5,804 bases of DNA from Flavobacteriales bacterium UBA4011 (GTDB lineage: Bacteria; Bacteroidota; Bacteroidia; Flavobacteriales_D; Crocinitomicaceae). Shown here piece after piece: positions 1-5,620 of the stretch (positions within the stretch are counted from its first letter, which is position 1; each line of letters starts with the position of its first letter). The notes under the pieces are model-generated. The model made no database searches, was not told where the DNA came from, and saw only the letters and a program-made list of their open reading frames with translations. The stretch spans positions 8,131-13,934 of the forward strand of contig DGBF01000125.1 of assembly GCA_002384725.1 (NCBI GenBank). Reading direction: 5' to 3'. Position numbers and translations under genes: made by a program.

Positions 1-446
1 AGGTGAATTGGACAAAAACTCAATCCACAGACTTGAACAAAGAAATCACCATTCGCGAAAAAATCGACATTGAACTGTTCATCGACCGTCATCCCTCTTG
101 GAAAATGGAAGAAACAGGTTCCGGTTTGTTTTTTTACAAATACGAAGAAGGCACGGGTCTTGAAGCCGTTTCTAGATCTCGGGCACAAGTGCAATTTAGC
201 ATATCTCTCCTCGATGGAACAATGTGTTATGAAACGGGTTCAGACGAAGTCGTTGAGGAATTTCAAATCGACCACAGCCATGTCGAAACGGGCGTACAAG
301 AAGGAATCAAACGAATGCGTGAAGGCGATAAGGTCAAAATGATAATCCCAAGTCACTTGGCGCATGGTTTGTCAGGCGATTTGAACAAAATTCCCCCTTT
401 GACTCCAATAGTAGTAGATTTAAACCTTTATAAAATAGTTCGATGA
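1..446 (+). CDS. FKBP-type peptidyl-prolyl isomerase, GldI-like (5' end cut by window)
   Basis: A protein of at least 147 residues whose 5' end lies outside the window; the reading frame is open from base 3. The GTG at base 3 is probably internal, because relatives carry a lipoprotein signal peptide before this point and none is visible here. An FKBP fold spans about residues 38-145: a DG turn (71-72), the helix-and-loop segment GVQEGIKRMREGD (97-109) and the strand plus loop IIPSHLAHGLSGD (114-126). The PSHLA-G-GD-KI-TP pattern and the charged N-terminal helix (about 12-30) recall GldI, the periplasmic or lipoprotein isomerase needed for Flavobacterium gliding and linked to type IX secretion. 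Two usual FKBP active-site residues are changed: the tryptophan is Val98 and the LAYG tyrosine is His121. Catalysis may therefore be weak. The stop overlaps the next start (ATGA), so the two FKBP genes are probably co-translated. The FKBP call is firm; the GldI assignment is an inference. Confidence 0.85.
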   Translation, partial: VNWTKTQSTDLNKEITIREKIDIELFIDRHPSWKMEETGSGLFFYKYEEGTGLEAVSRSRAQVQFSISLLDGTMCYETGSDEVVEEFQIDHSHVETGVQEGIKRMREGDKVKMIIPSHLAHGLSGDLNKIPPLTPIVVDLNLYKIVR

Positions 447-1279
447 AGTATTTGACGATAATTTTTGCCGTAGTATTTGCCTTGTTTGCCTGTAAAGACG
501 AGCCACTTGAAAAGGAAGCACTGAAAAAAGAGGTTTCAAAAAAAGACAAAGAAGCAAGTATGAAACCCTTGGATAACAAGGCGCAGCTGGACTCTTTAGT
601 TATGAACAACGGCATAAAAATGCACTGGATTACCCGTGGAAAAGGCGAAAAAATTAAAAAAGGCGATTGTGTAGATATTGATTATAAAGTTTACCTAGAA
701 AACGGGAAATTGATAGAGGGGAATCATAAATTAAATTTACAGTCATTTCCTTTTGTTGTTGGCTTTCAGATGCAGACCAAAGGTTGGGATATCGCCATGA
801 AAGAAATGCGAATTGGCGATGAAGTGGAAGTTTTTATCCCGAGCAAATTGGCCCGAGGTGAGAAAGGAATCGAAGGTGTGATTCCACCGAATTCGAACAA
901 CATTGTTTACATCAAAGCGATCGAAAAGAGAAAACCGACCCGCGAGATAGATGGCAATAAAGTGTACGTTTTTGAAGAAAATACTAAAAACACGACCTTT
1001 TTTAATCGAGAAAATACCATCGAGTTTTATTCCATGACAAGTTCAGAAAGTTCACCTCGATATTTCAACTCCTATCGTGAAAATCAGCCATTTAAGATGA
1101 AAATGAAGGATGCTGGACCATTACCAGGAGTTAAAAAAGCGTTAAATAACGCAAAGAAAGCAGACCGCATGTACATCGTAATTCCACCTTCAGAAGCATA
1201 CGGTTCAAAGGGTTACGTTGATTACGTTAAGCCAAATGAACATTTGTTATTTAACATCTTCGTAAACGACGTTTATTAA
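443..1279 (+). CDS. Lipoprotein with two tandem FKBP-type isomerase domains
   Basis: 278 residues. The N-terminus is a lipoprotein signal: a hydrophobic stretch (3-16) ending in LFAC, with Cys17 as the lipidated residue. Cys17 is followed by Lys-Asp-Glu, which resembles the lipoprotein surface-export signal described in Capnocytophaga and Flavobacterium. A Lys/Glu-rich linker (about 18-47) leads to FKBP domain 1 (about 55-162). This domain keeps the active-site tyrosine (Tyr81) and tryptophan (Trp115), but LAYG has become LARG (Arg138). Domain 2 (about 170-278) is more diverged: it keeps EAYG (Tyr253), has Val230 at the tryptophan position and has lost the acidic FD motif. The expected role is folding or chaperoning of envelope proteins at the outer membrane, possibly together with the GldI-like protein encoded just upstream, whose gene overlaps this one by four bases. 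The ATG in that overlap is chosen because it gives a complete signal peptide. Partners and substrates are unknown. Confidence 0.88.
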   Translation: MKYLTIIFAVVFALFACKDEPLEKEALKKEVSKKDKEASMKPLDNKAQLDSLVMNNGIKMHWITRGKGEKIKKGDCVDIDYKVYLENGKLIEGNHKLNLQSFPFVVGFQMQTKGWDIAMKEMRIGDEVEVFIPSKLARGEKGIEGVIPPNSNNIVYIKAIEKRKPTREIDGNKVYVFEENTKNTTFFNRENTIEFYSMTSSESSPRYFNSYRENQPFKMKMKDAGPLPGVKKALNNAKKADRMYIVIPPSEAYGSKGYVDYVKPNEHLLFNIFVNDVY

Positions 1280-1304
1280 AAAAGCAACAATTTACCTAAC
1301 TTTA
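1272..1304 (+). promoter_or_regulatory. Possible Bacteroidota-type promoter before the M23 peptidase gene
   Basis: TAACTTTA at 1297-1304 matches the Bacteroidota -7 consensus TAnnTTTG at all but the last base. TTTA at 1272-1275 is a near match to the -33 TTTG element, 21 bases upstream. It lies at and after the end of the FKBP gene, about 30 bases before the next start, which is a sensible place for a promoter. The DNA is A/T-rich, so chance matches are likely. Confidence 0.28.
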
Positions 1305-1335
1305 CAGTGCTTTTTAAAACCTTATAGAATTATTG

Positions 1336-2292
1336 ATGAAAAAACTCCTAGCCCTCTCTCTAAGTTTCTTGTTTATTTCTACTTGCATTTTCGGTCAAGA
1401 ACCGGTCGATACAATCTATACAACAAAAGGTTCTGTAATTATGTTTTCAGACAGAACATGGCAGTATCAGGAAGATCTTGAATTCGATGGTGTTCTGAAT
1501 GAGCATTTGCATAATTTAGTAACATCAATGCCCGATTTGGATTTAATTCAGACTTGGGATTCAGATATTTGTTATACTTCAGACCTAAAAAATGACTTAT
1601 CAAAATTCAATGATACGATTTGGTTGTGTGTGATGAATGATCAAAGTGAAAACTTCGTGATGCCATTTGATGGACAAATCACTTCTCGTTATGGTTACAG
1701 AGGAGGTCGCTACCACAATGGTATTGACATCGATTTAGTAACTGGTGATACTGTCAAATCGGCTTGGGATGGAAAAGTGCGTTACGCGAAATGGAACAGT
1801 GGAGGTTTTGGTAACCTGGTTATCGTCCGTCACAACAATGGATTAGAGACTTTTTATGCTCACTTAAGCAAGATTAATGTAGCACCAAATCAAGAAGTAA
1901 AAGCAGGTGATTTATTAGGTTTAGGCGGCAACACAGGAGCATCAAGAGGTTCACATTTGCATTTTGAGGTTCGTTTTTATGATGCACCTTTAAATCCAGA
2001 GGAAATTATTGATTTTGAGAATAAAGTTTGTAAGGATGATAATCTGATGGTCCACAAAGCTATCTTTCGTCCAGGTGCTAAACCGACTGATATAGAAGAG
2101 CATGGAGAAAACTTGGCCTCTACTTCAAATAAAGCAGTTGCCTCAACAAAGAAGTATTATAAGGTTCGTTCGGGTGATAATCTTACCCGAATTGCAGCAA
2201 GACATGGTACTACAGTCTCTCAATTGTGTAAGTTAAACAACATTAGCTACAACTCAAAAATTGTTATTGGGCGCACAGTGCGCATCAGATAG
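1336..2292 (+). CDS. Secreted M23 (LytM) family metallopeptidase with C-terminal LysM domain
   Basis: 318 residues from the ATG at 1336. A TTG codon directly before it is in frame but unlikely as the start, since MKKLL is a standard signal-peptide beginning. The signal peptide covers 1-20, with likely cleavage after IFG and before Gln21. Cys17 is a poor lipobox because Thr precedes it. Residues 21-105 are a lineage-type N-terminal region with a KGSVIMFSDRTWQY segment (31-44) that I cannot assign. The M23 domain spans about 107-225 and has every catalytic element: zinc ligands His127 and Asp131 (HNGID), His209 of HLH, plus the catalytic histidines His176 (YAH) and His207. A LysM peptidoglycan-binding domain fills 274-317 (YYKVRSGDNLTRIAARHGTT onward). 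The enzyme should cut peptide cross-links in the periplasmic cell wall, for remodelling or daughter-cell separation. With a complete active site it is predicted to be an active hydrolase, unlike EnvC/NlpD-type activators, which have lost theirs. The exact bond cleaved cannot be read from sequence. Confidence 0.93.
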   Translation: MKKLLALSLSFLFISTCIFGQEPVDTIYTTKGSVIMFSDRTWQYQEDLEFDGVLNEHLHNLVTSMPDLDLIQTWDSDICYTSDLKNDLSKFNDTIWLCVMNDQSENFVMPFDGQITSRYGYRGGRYHNGIDIDLVTGDTVKSAWDGKVRYAKWNSGGFGNLVIVRHNNGLETFYAHLSKINVAPNQEVKAGDLLGLGGNTGASRGSHLHFEVRFYDAPLNPEEIIDFENKVCKDDNLMVHKAIFRPGAKPTDIEEHGENLASTSNKAVASTKKYYKVRSGDNLTRIAARHGTTVSQLCKLNNISYNSKIVIGRTVRIR

Positions 2293-2308
2293 GATTATCA
2301 TTTTTTTT
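2271..2308 (+). terminator. Weak terminator-like inverted repeats followed by an 8-T tract
   Basis: A perfect GC-rich palindrome, GCGCACAGTGCGC (2271-2283), covers the last codons of the M23 peptidase gene and can form a 5-bp stem with a 3-base loop. A second, A/T-only inverted repeat (GATA at 2288-2291, TATC at 2296-2299) immediately precedes eight Ts (2301-2308). Neither is a classic terminator: the strong stem is 17 bases from the T tract and the near stem is weak. Together they could still reduce read-through into the patatin gene. Confidence 0.3.
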
Positions 2309-2343
2309 CAATTATTAGTTTTTCACGGTTCGTTTTTTTTTTG
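2301..2343 (+). repeat. T-rich intergenic segment with 8-T and 10-T homopolymers
   Basis: The 62-base gap between the M23 peptidase and patatin genes carries T8 (2301-2308), T5 (2319-2323) and T10 (2333-2342). The T10 tract ends 12 bases before the patatin ATG. Just after it, TAAATTG (2344-2350) is a loose match to the -7 element TAnnTTTG. The tracts may act as a terminator tail, as a curved UP-like promoter element, or as a slippage-prone spacer. Confidence 0.5.
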
Positions 2344-2354
2344 TAAATTGAACT

Positions 2355-3251
2355 ATGCAATGCAAGTATCGTGTCATATTATCCCTTGATGGCGGCGGAA
2401 TACGTGGATTAATACCACTAAAAATTCTATCCTATATCCAAAGTCAAATTGAAGAAATGGACAAAACTGTCGATATTTCTACTTGGGTGGATGTATTTTC
2501 GGCCACGAGCACAGGATCAATTATTGGCGGAGCATTAATGTTGCAAGATGAAGATGGGAAAGCTAAATTCTCTCCAAATGAAATGATGGATTTTTACTGC
2601 AAGCGTGGTCAGCAAATTTTCAACAAGAACATTGGAATCAATCCAGAAAACTCAATGTATCCTTTGAGTTTTGTCTTGAATCATTTTTTTAGTGGAATAA
2701 CCATTGAAGATCTGCGAAAGCGTTTTCTATTCGTGTCCTATGATTTAAATTCCGATTCGCAATACCTGTTTACCGATACGGCAGACCGTTTCAGAAGTTT
2801 GCCTTTGTCCAAAATTATGATTGCATGCAGCGCTTTTCCTGGCGTCTTTCCTCCCTTGGAATTGGGTAATTTGCTTTTAGCCGATGGAATAGTCGCAGCA
2901 AAAAATCCGTCTGAGTTGGCCTATAATTATGCTCGGATGTTCTATCCAAACGATCCAATTATACTGTTAAGTCTTGGCACTGGCCAAAGCGAGTATAATG
3001 AAATGGACATTATCGATAAAGAAATGGAGCGCGTGCATAGTAACATGACCAAGTTGTCCAAAGACGATTCTAATTTGCTGTATTTCCACTTTCAACCCAT
3101 TTTAAAAAATCCATTGCAATCGGATAGCGAGTCAACCAAAGAGAATATAGATTCTTTGTTGAGCGATACGGAAACATTTATAGCAGAGAAAAAAGCAGAT
3201 TTCAATCGGCTTTTTACCCTCATGAAAATAAAGGTGGAACAAATGACTTAA
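2355..3251 (+). CDS. Patatin-like phospholipase family protein
   Basis: 298 residues, no signal peptide and no clear membrane segment, so probably cytosolic or loosely membrane-associated. The start is well fixed: an in-frame TGA lies two codons upstream, and the next Met (35) would remove the oxyanion loop. Patatin domain landmarks appear in order: the oxyanion-hole loop DGGGIRG (12-18), the nucleophile elbow ATSTG (50-54) with Ser52, a CSAFPGVFPP segment (158-167), and the catalytic dyad Asp177 in ADG (176-178) followed by NPSELA (184-189), then the LLSLGTG core strand (204-210). The family hydrolyses acyl esters of glycerolipids by a Ser/Asp dyad. The elbow has Ala50 where the usual GxSxG motif has Gly, but Ser and Asp are present, so activity is plausible. 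The C-terminal 85 residues are polar and helical with no recognised domain. Cyclic-nucleotide-activated CBASS phospholipases share this fold, but no CD-NTase gene lies nearby, so a housekeeping or stress-related lipid role is more likely. Confidence 0.92.
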   Translation: MQCKYRVILSLDGGGIRGLIPLKILSYIQSQIEEMDKTVDISTWVDVFSATSTGSIIGGALMLQDEDGKAKFSPNEMMDFYCKRGQQIFNKNIGINPENSMYPLSFVLNHFFSGITIEDLRKRFLFVSYDLNSDSQYLFTDTADRFRSLPLSKIMIACSAFPGVFPPLELGNLLLADGIVAAKNPSELAYNYARMFYPNDPIILLSLGTGQSEYNEMDIIDKEMERVHSNMTKLSKDDSNLLYFHFQPILKNPLQSDSESTKENIDSLLSDTETFIAEKKADFNRLFTLMKIKVEQMT

Positions 3252-3279
3252 GCTTAACATTACTTAACGCCAATTGTTT

Positions 3280-3287
3280 TAACTTTG
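3280..3287 (+). promoter_or_regulatory. Perfect TAnnTTTG (-7) element before bamD
   Basis: TAACTTTG matches the Bacteroidota -7 consensus exactly. It ends six bases before the bamD ATG at 3294, so transcription would begin at or very near the start codon and give a nearly leaderless message. No good -33 TTTG is visible; only TTA-type matches occur at 17 and 23 bases upstream. It would be the promoter of the bamD-omega-coaBC-DUF4835 operon. Confidence 0.42.
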
Positions 3288-3293
3288 ACGCCC

Positions 3294-4094
3294 ATGAAAG
3301 GAATTCTTTTGTTTTTAGTTGGACTTACCTTGCTTTCTTCTTGCAACGGTTACAACAAAGTTATTAAGTCGGACGACTACACACTGAAATTTGAAACAGC
3401 AAATGCGCTGTATGACGAGGAAAGTTATACAAGAAGCATCGTGTTGTACGAACAAATTTATCAGCGTTATCCAAAAACCAATCAAGGCGAAGTGGCGTAT
3501 TACCGAATTGGTAAATCGTATTACAATGTGGAAGATTACTACATGGCTGGATATTATCTAGGCGCGTATAGCACACGTTTTCCCTTTAGTCCAAAAGCAG
3601 AAGAGGCACTTTTTTTATCAGCGATGTGTTCGGTTCAAAACTCTCCAGAACCTTCTTTAGATCCAAATGATACAGAGTTGGCCATCAGAGATTTACAATC
3701 TTTCATTGACCGTTATCCCAATTCTACATTGGTAGACAGTTGCAATCAAACCATAGATAAATTGCGCTACAAATTGGAAATAAAAGATTTTGAGGCATTA
3801 AAGCATTATTCTAAAACGGAGTATTATCGCGCAGCAGTTGTTTCGGCGAATTCATTTTTAGAATCGTATCCATTGACGGCGTTCAAAGAAGAGGTGATGT
3901 ATTTGTTGGTAAAAAATTCGTATTTGCTTGCCATCAACAGTGTTCAGGTGAAAAAAAAGGAAAGAATTGAGGAATCTATTCAAAGATATCGTACCTTTGT
4001 GACCGAATTTGCTCAAACCGAGTACAAGCGCGAAGTAGATACCTACCGCGATGATCTCGAAAAAGCACTTCAAAAAATTAATCAAGGAAAATAA
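3294..4094 (+). CDS. bamD: Outer membrane protein assembly factor BamD (lipoprotein)
   Basis: 266 residues from the ATG at 3294, the start that gives a normal signal peptide; a TTG three codons earlier overlaps the promoter element and is not preferred. The signal peptide ends in a clear lipobox, LSSC, with Cys17 as the lipidated residue. The mature part is almost entirely TPR-like helical hairpins: about 29-62 (ANALYDEESYTRSIVLYEQI), 65-98, 102-141, 163-198 and 205-241. The YPKTNQGEVAYYRIGKSYY segment and repeated F-RYP-S turns are typical of the BamD/YfiO family. BamD sits on the periplasmic face of the outer membrane and works with BamA to insert beta-barrel proteins. No acidic surface-export signal follows Cys17 (it is followed by Asn-Gly-Tyr-Asn), consistent with a periplasm-facing lipoprotein. 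It begins a compact operon; its stop is six bases before the omega-subunit start, and this order is common in Bacteroidota. Confidence 0.93.
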   Translation: MKGILLFLVGLTLLSSCNGYNKVIKSDDYTLKFETANALYDEESYTRSIVLYEQIYQRYPKTNQGEVAYYRIGKSYYNVEDYYMAGYYLGAYSTRFPFSPKAEEALFLSAMCSVQNSPEPSLDPNDTELAIRDLQSFIDRYPNSTLVDSCNQTIDKLRYKLEIKDFEALKHYSKTEYYRAAVVSANSFLESYPLTAFKEEVMYLLVKNSYLLAINSVQVKKKERIEESIQRYRTFVTEFAQTEYKREVDTYRDDLEKALQKINQGK

Positions 4095-4100
4095 TTGTAT

Positions 4101-4424
4101 ATGAATTTCAAGAATAGTCCAGCTGAAAAGACAACAATCACAAGAGATACAGTAGAATTCGAAAAAGGTTTCGGAAATATCTACGAAGCGATTGTAGCTA
4201 TGTCAAAACGTTCGAATCAAATCAGCGTAGACATGAAAGAAGAGTTGACGCAGAAGTTGCAAGAATTTGCATCTACTACGGATAACTTAGAAGAGATTTT
4301 TGAAAATCGTGAACAAATCGAAATTTCGAAGTTCTACGAAAAAATGCCGAAACCAGTTGCTATGGCAATGGATCAGCTATTGAGAGACGAATTACACGTC
4401 AGAAAAGGCGAAATCGAAGAATAA
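4101..4424 (+). CDS. rpoZ: DNA-directed RNA polymerase omega subunit (RpoZ family)
   Basis: 107 residues from the ATG at 4101; an in-frame TTG two codons earlier is not preferred. The omega core is recognisable: Gly25-Asn26-Ile-Tyr-Glu followed by Ser35-Lys36-Arg37-Ser-Asn-Gln40-Ile, corresponding to the GN-(F/Y)-(D/E) and (A/K)-R-(A/S)-(R/N)-Q block of classical omega. The next segment, KEELTQKLQEFASTTDNLEE (46-65), and the FENREQIEISKFYEKMPKP stretch (67-85) are the Bacteroidota form of the protein. Omega binds the beta-prime subunit and helps RNA polymerase assemble and stay stable in the cytoplasm. The C-terminal tail is highly charged. The stop codon directly abuts the coaBC start, which suggests translational coupling. 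Older annotations in this phylum often call this gene hypothetical because similarity to Escherichia coli omega is low. Position between bamD and coaBC supports the call. Confidence 0.88.
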   Translation: MNFKNSPAEKTTITRDTVEFEKGFGNIYEAIVAMSKRSNQISVDMKEELTQKLQEFASTTDNLEEIFENREQIEISKFYEKMPKPVAMAMDQLLRDELHVRKGEIEE

Positions 4425-5618
4425 ATGCAAACGAAGCGGATTCTTCTCGGAATAACTGGAGGAATTGCAGCCTACAAGATTGCGAGCTTAGTCAGATTAC
4501 TTATTAAATCTGGGGCAGAAGTCAGATGTATCATGACTCCCGCCTCTTGTGATTTTATAACTCCCTTAACGCTAGCCACTTTATCCAAAAACGAAGTTAT
4601 TCAAGATTTTTGGGATGAAGGAACAGGTGAGTGGGCCAACCATGTGGAATTGGGTATGTGGCCAGATGTTTTTCTCATCGCACCTTTAACCGCTTCAAGT
4701 ATGAGCAAAATGGTACACGGTCAATCAGACAATGTGCTCATGGCGACGTATTTATCGGCAAAATGTCCTGTTATTGTGGCTCCCGCGATGGATTTGGACA
4801 TGTACAAGCACCCAATGACCAGTGAAAACTTGAAAGCACTTTCTGCTCATGGCGTAGATATCATTCCTCCGAACAGTGGCGAACTTGCCTCTGGGTTGGT
4901 AGGTGAAGGTCGAATGGCGGAACCAGAAGAAATTCACGACTATTTAAATGATTTCTTCTTGAAAGGAAAAGATTTCGCAGGTAAAAAAGTCTTGATTACG
5001 GCCGGTCCTACCCACGAAGCAATAGATGCTGTTCGCTTTATTGGTAATCATTCTTCCGGAAAAATGGGGGTGGCTTTGGCCAATTCTTTTTTGAAAAGAG
5101 GAGCAAAGGTTACCTTGGTGCTCGGTCCTTCAAAAGAACATTGCGTGCATCCCAATCTAACGCTGAAACGAGTGGTTTCCGCTGAGGAGATGCTAGAAAA
5201 GGTACAGGAGGTTTGGAAATCATCTGATATTGGTGTTTTTAGCGCCGCTGTTGCCGATTATCGTCCGAAAGAGAAGGCAGACCAGAAGATTAAAAAGAAA
5301 TCAGAAGATTTGACGTTAGAGCTTGTTAAGAATCCAGATATATTGAATTGGGCAGGCGATAACAAATCTGTACATCAGGTTCTTGTTGGGTTTGCTTTGG
5401 AGACAGAGAATGAGAGAGCGAACGCAAAAGGTAAATTGGAGAAAAAGAACCTGGATGTAATCGTATTGAATTCCCTGAACGATTCTGGCGCAGGATTTGC
5501 GCACAACACGAATAAAATTGCTATCTTCGATAAGCACAATAATTCAATGGATTTTGAGTTAACTACCAAGAAAGTAGTCGCAGAAAATATCTTGGATTAT
5601 TTGAAAAATTTTAAATAA
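4425..5618 (+). CDS. coaBC: Bifunctional phosphopantothenoylcysteine decarboxylase / phosphopantothenate-cysteine ligase
   Basis: 397 residues, the usual length for full CoaBC (Dfp). It makes 4'-phosphopantetheine from phosphopantothenate in two steps of coenzyme A synthesis: CoaB joins cysteine using a nucleoside triphosphate, and CoaC decarboxylates the product with FMN. The CoaC half (1-180) shows the flavin-binding start GITGGIAAYK (9-18), the catalytic histidine His73 in ANHVELG, and the substrate loop PAMDLDMY (120-127). The flexible flap ASGLVGEGRM follows at 155-164. The CoaB half (about 185-397) shows TAGPTHEAID (192-201), VRFIGNHSSGKMG (203-215) with Asn208, AAVADYRP (274-281), the KIKKK lysines (288-292) and LVKNPDIL. 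Two CoaC positions differ from Escherichia coli: Asp123 replaces the substrate-binding Asn of PxMNxxMW, and Ser156 replaces the flap Cys. From memory both are common in Bacteroidota. It starts directly after the omega stop, and the next gene starts two bases after its own stop. Confidence 0.96.
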   Translation: MQTKRILLGITGGIAAYKIASLVRLLIKSGAEVRCIMTPASCDFITPLTLATLSKNEVIQDFWDEGTGEWANHVELGMWPDVFLIAPLTASSMSKMVHGQSDNVLMATYLSAKCPVIVAPAMDLDMYKHPMTSENLKALSAHGVDIIPPNSGELASGLVGEGRMAEPEEIHDYLNDFFLKGKDFAGKKVLITAGPTHEAIDAVRFIGNHSSGKMGVALANSFLKRGAKVTLVLGPSKEHCVHPNLTLKRVVSAEEMLEKVQEVWKSSDIGVFSAAVADYRPKEKADQKIKKKSEDLTLELVKNPDILNWAGDNKSVHQVLVGFALETENERANAKGKLEKKNLDVIVLNSLNDSGAGFAHNTNKIAIFDKHNNSMDFELTTKKVVAENILDYLKNFK

Positions 5619-5620
5619 GA

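Noticed and set aside
129..135. T7 run inside the first FKBP gene as a slippage site
   Set aside because: It encodes Leu-Phe-Phe-Tyr in a conserved strand of the fold; seven Ts are expected by chance in this A/T-rich DNA.
334..615. A 93-codon open frame on the minus strand across the two FKBP genes
   Set aside because: It lies opposite two well-supported coding regions, has a low-complexity Ser/Phe/Leu-rich translation typical of antisense to Lys/Glu-rich coding DNA, and resembles no family I know.
1333..1335. TTG as the start of the M23 peptidase gene (and likewise TTG at 3285 and 4095)
   Set aside because: Each is followed within one to three codons by an ATG that gives the typical protein N-terminus; at 3285 the TTG is part of the promoter element.
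2355..3251. CBASS anti-phage system, suggested by the patatin-like phospholipase
   Set aside because: No CD-NTase or ancillary defence gene lies on either side; the neighbours are a wall peptidase and bamD.
3951..3958. A8 run inside bamD as a programmed frameshift or phase-variation site
   Set aside because: It encodes an ordinary Lys-rich stretch in a gene whose family is usually essential; the frame continues normally and no alternative product of interest is seen.
3858..4085. Minus-strand open frame opposite the end of bamD, and similar ones opposite coaBC (4752-4937, 5316-5569)
   Set aside because: All are antisense shadows of strongly recognised genes, with no start context or family resemblance.
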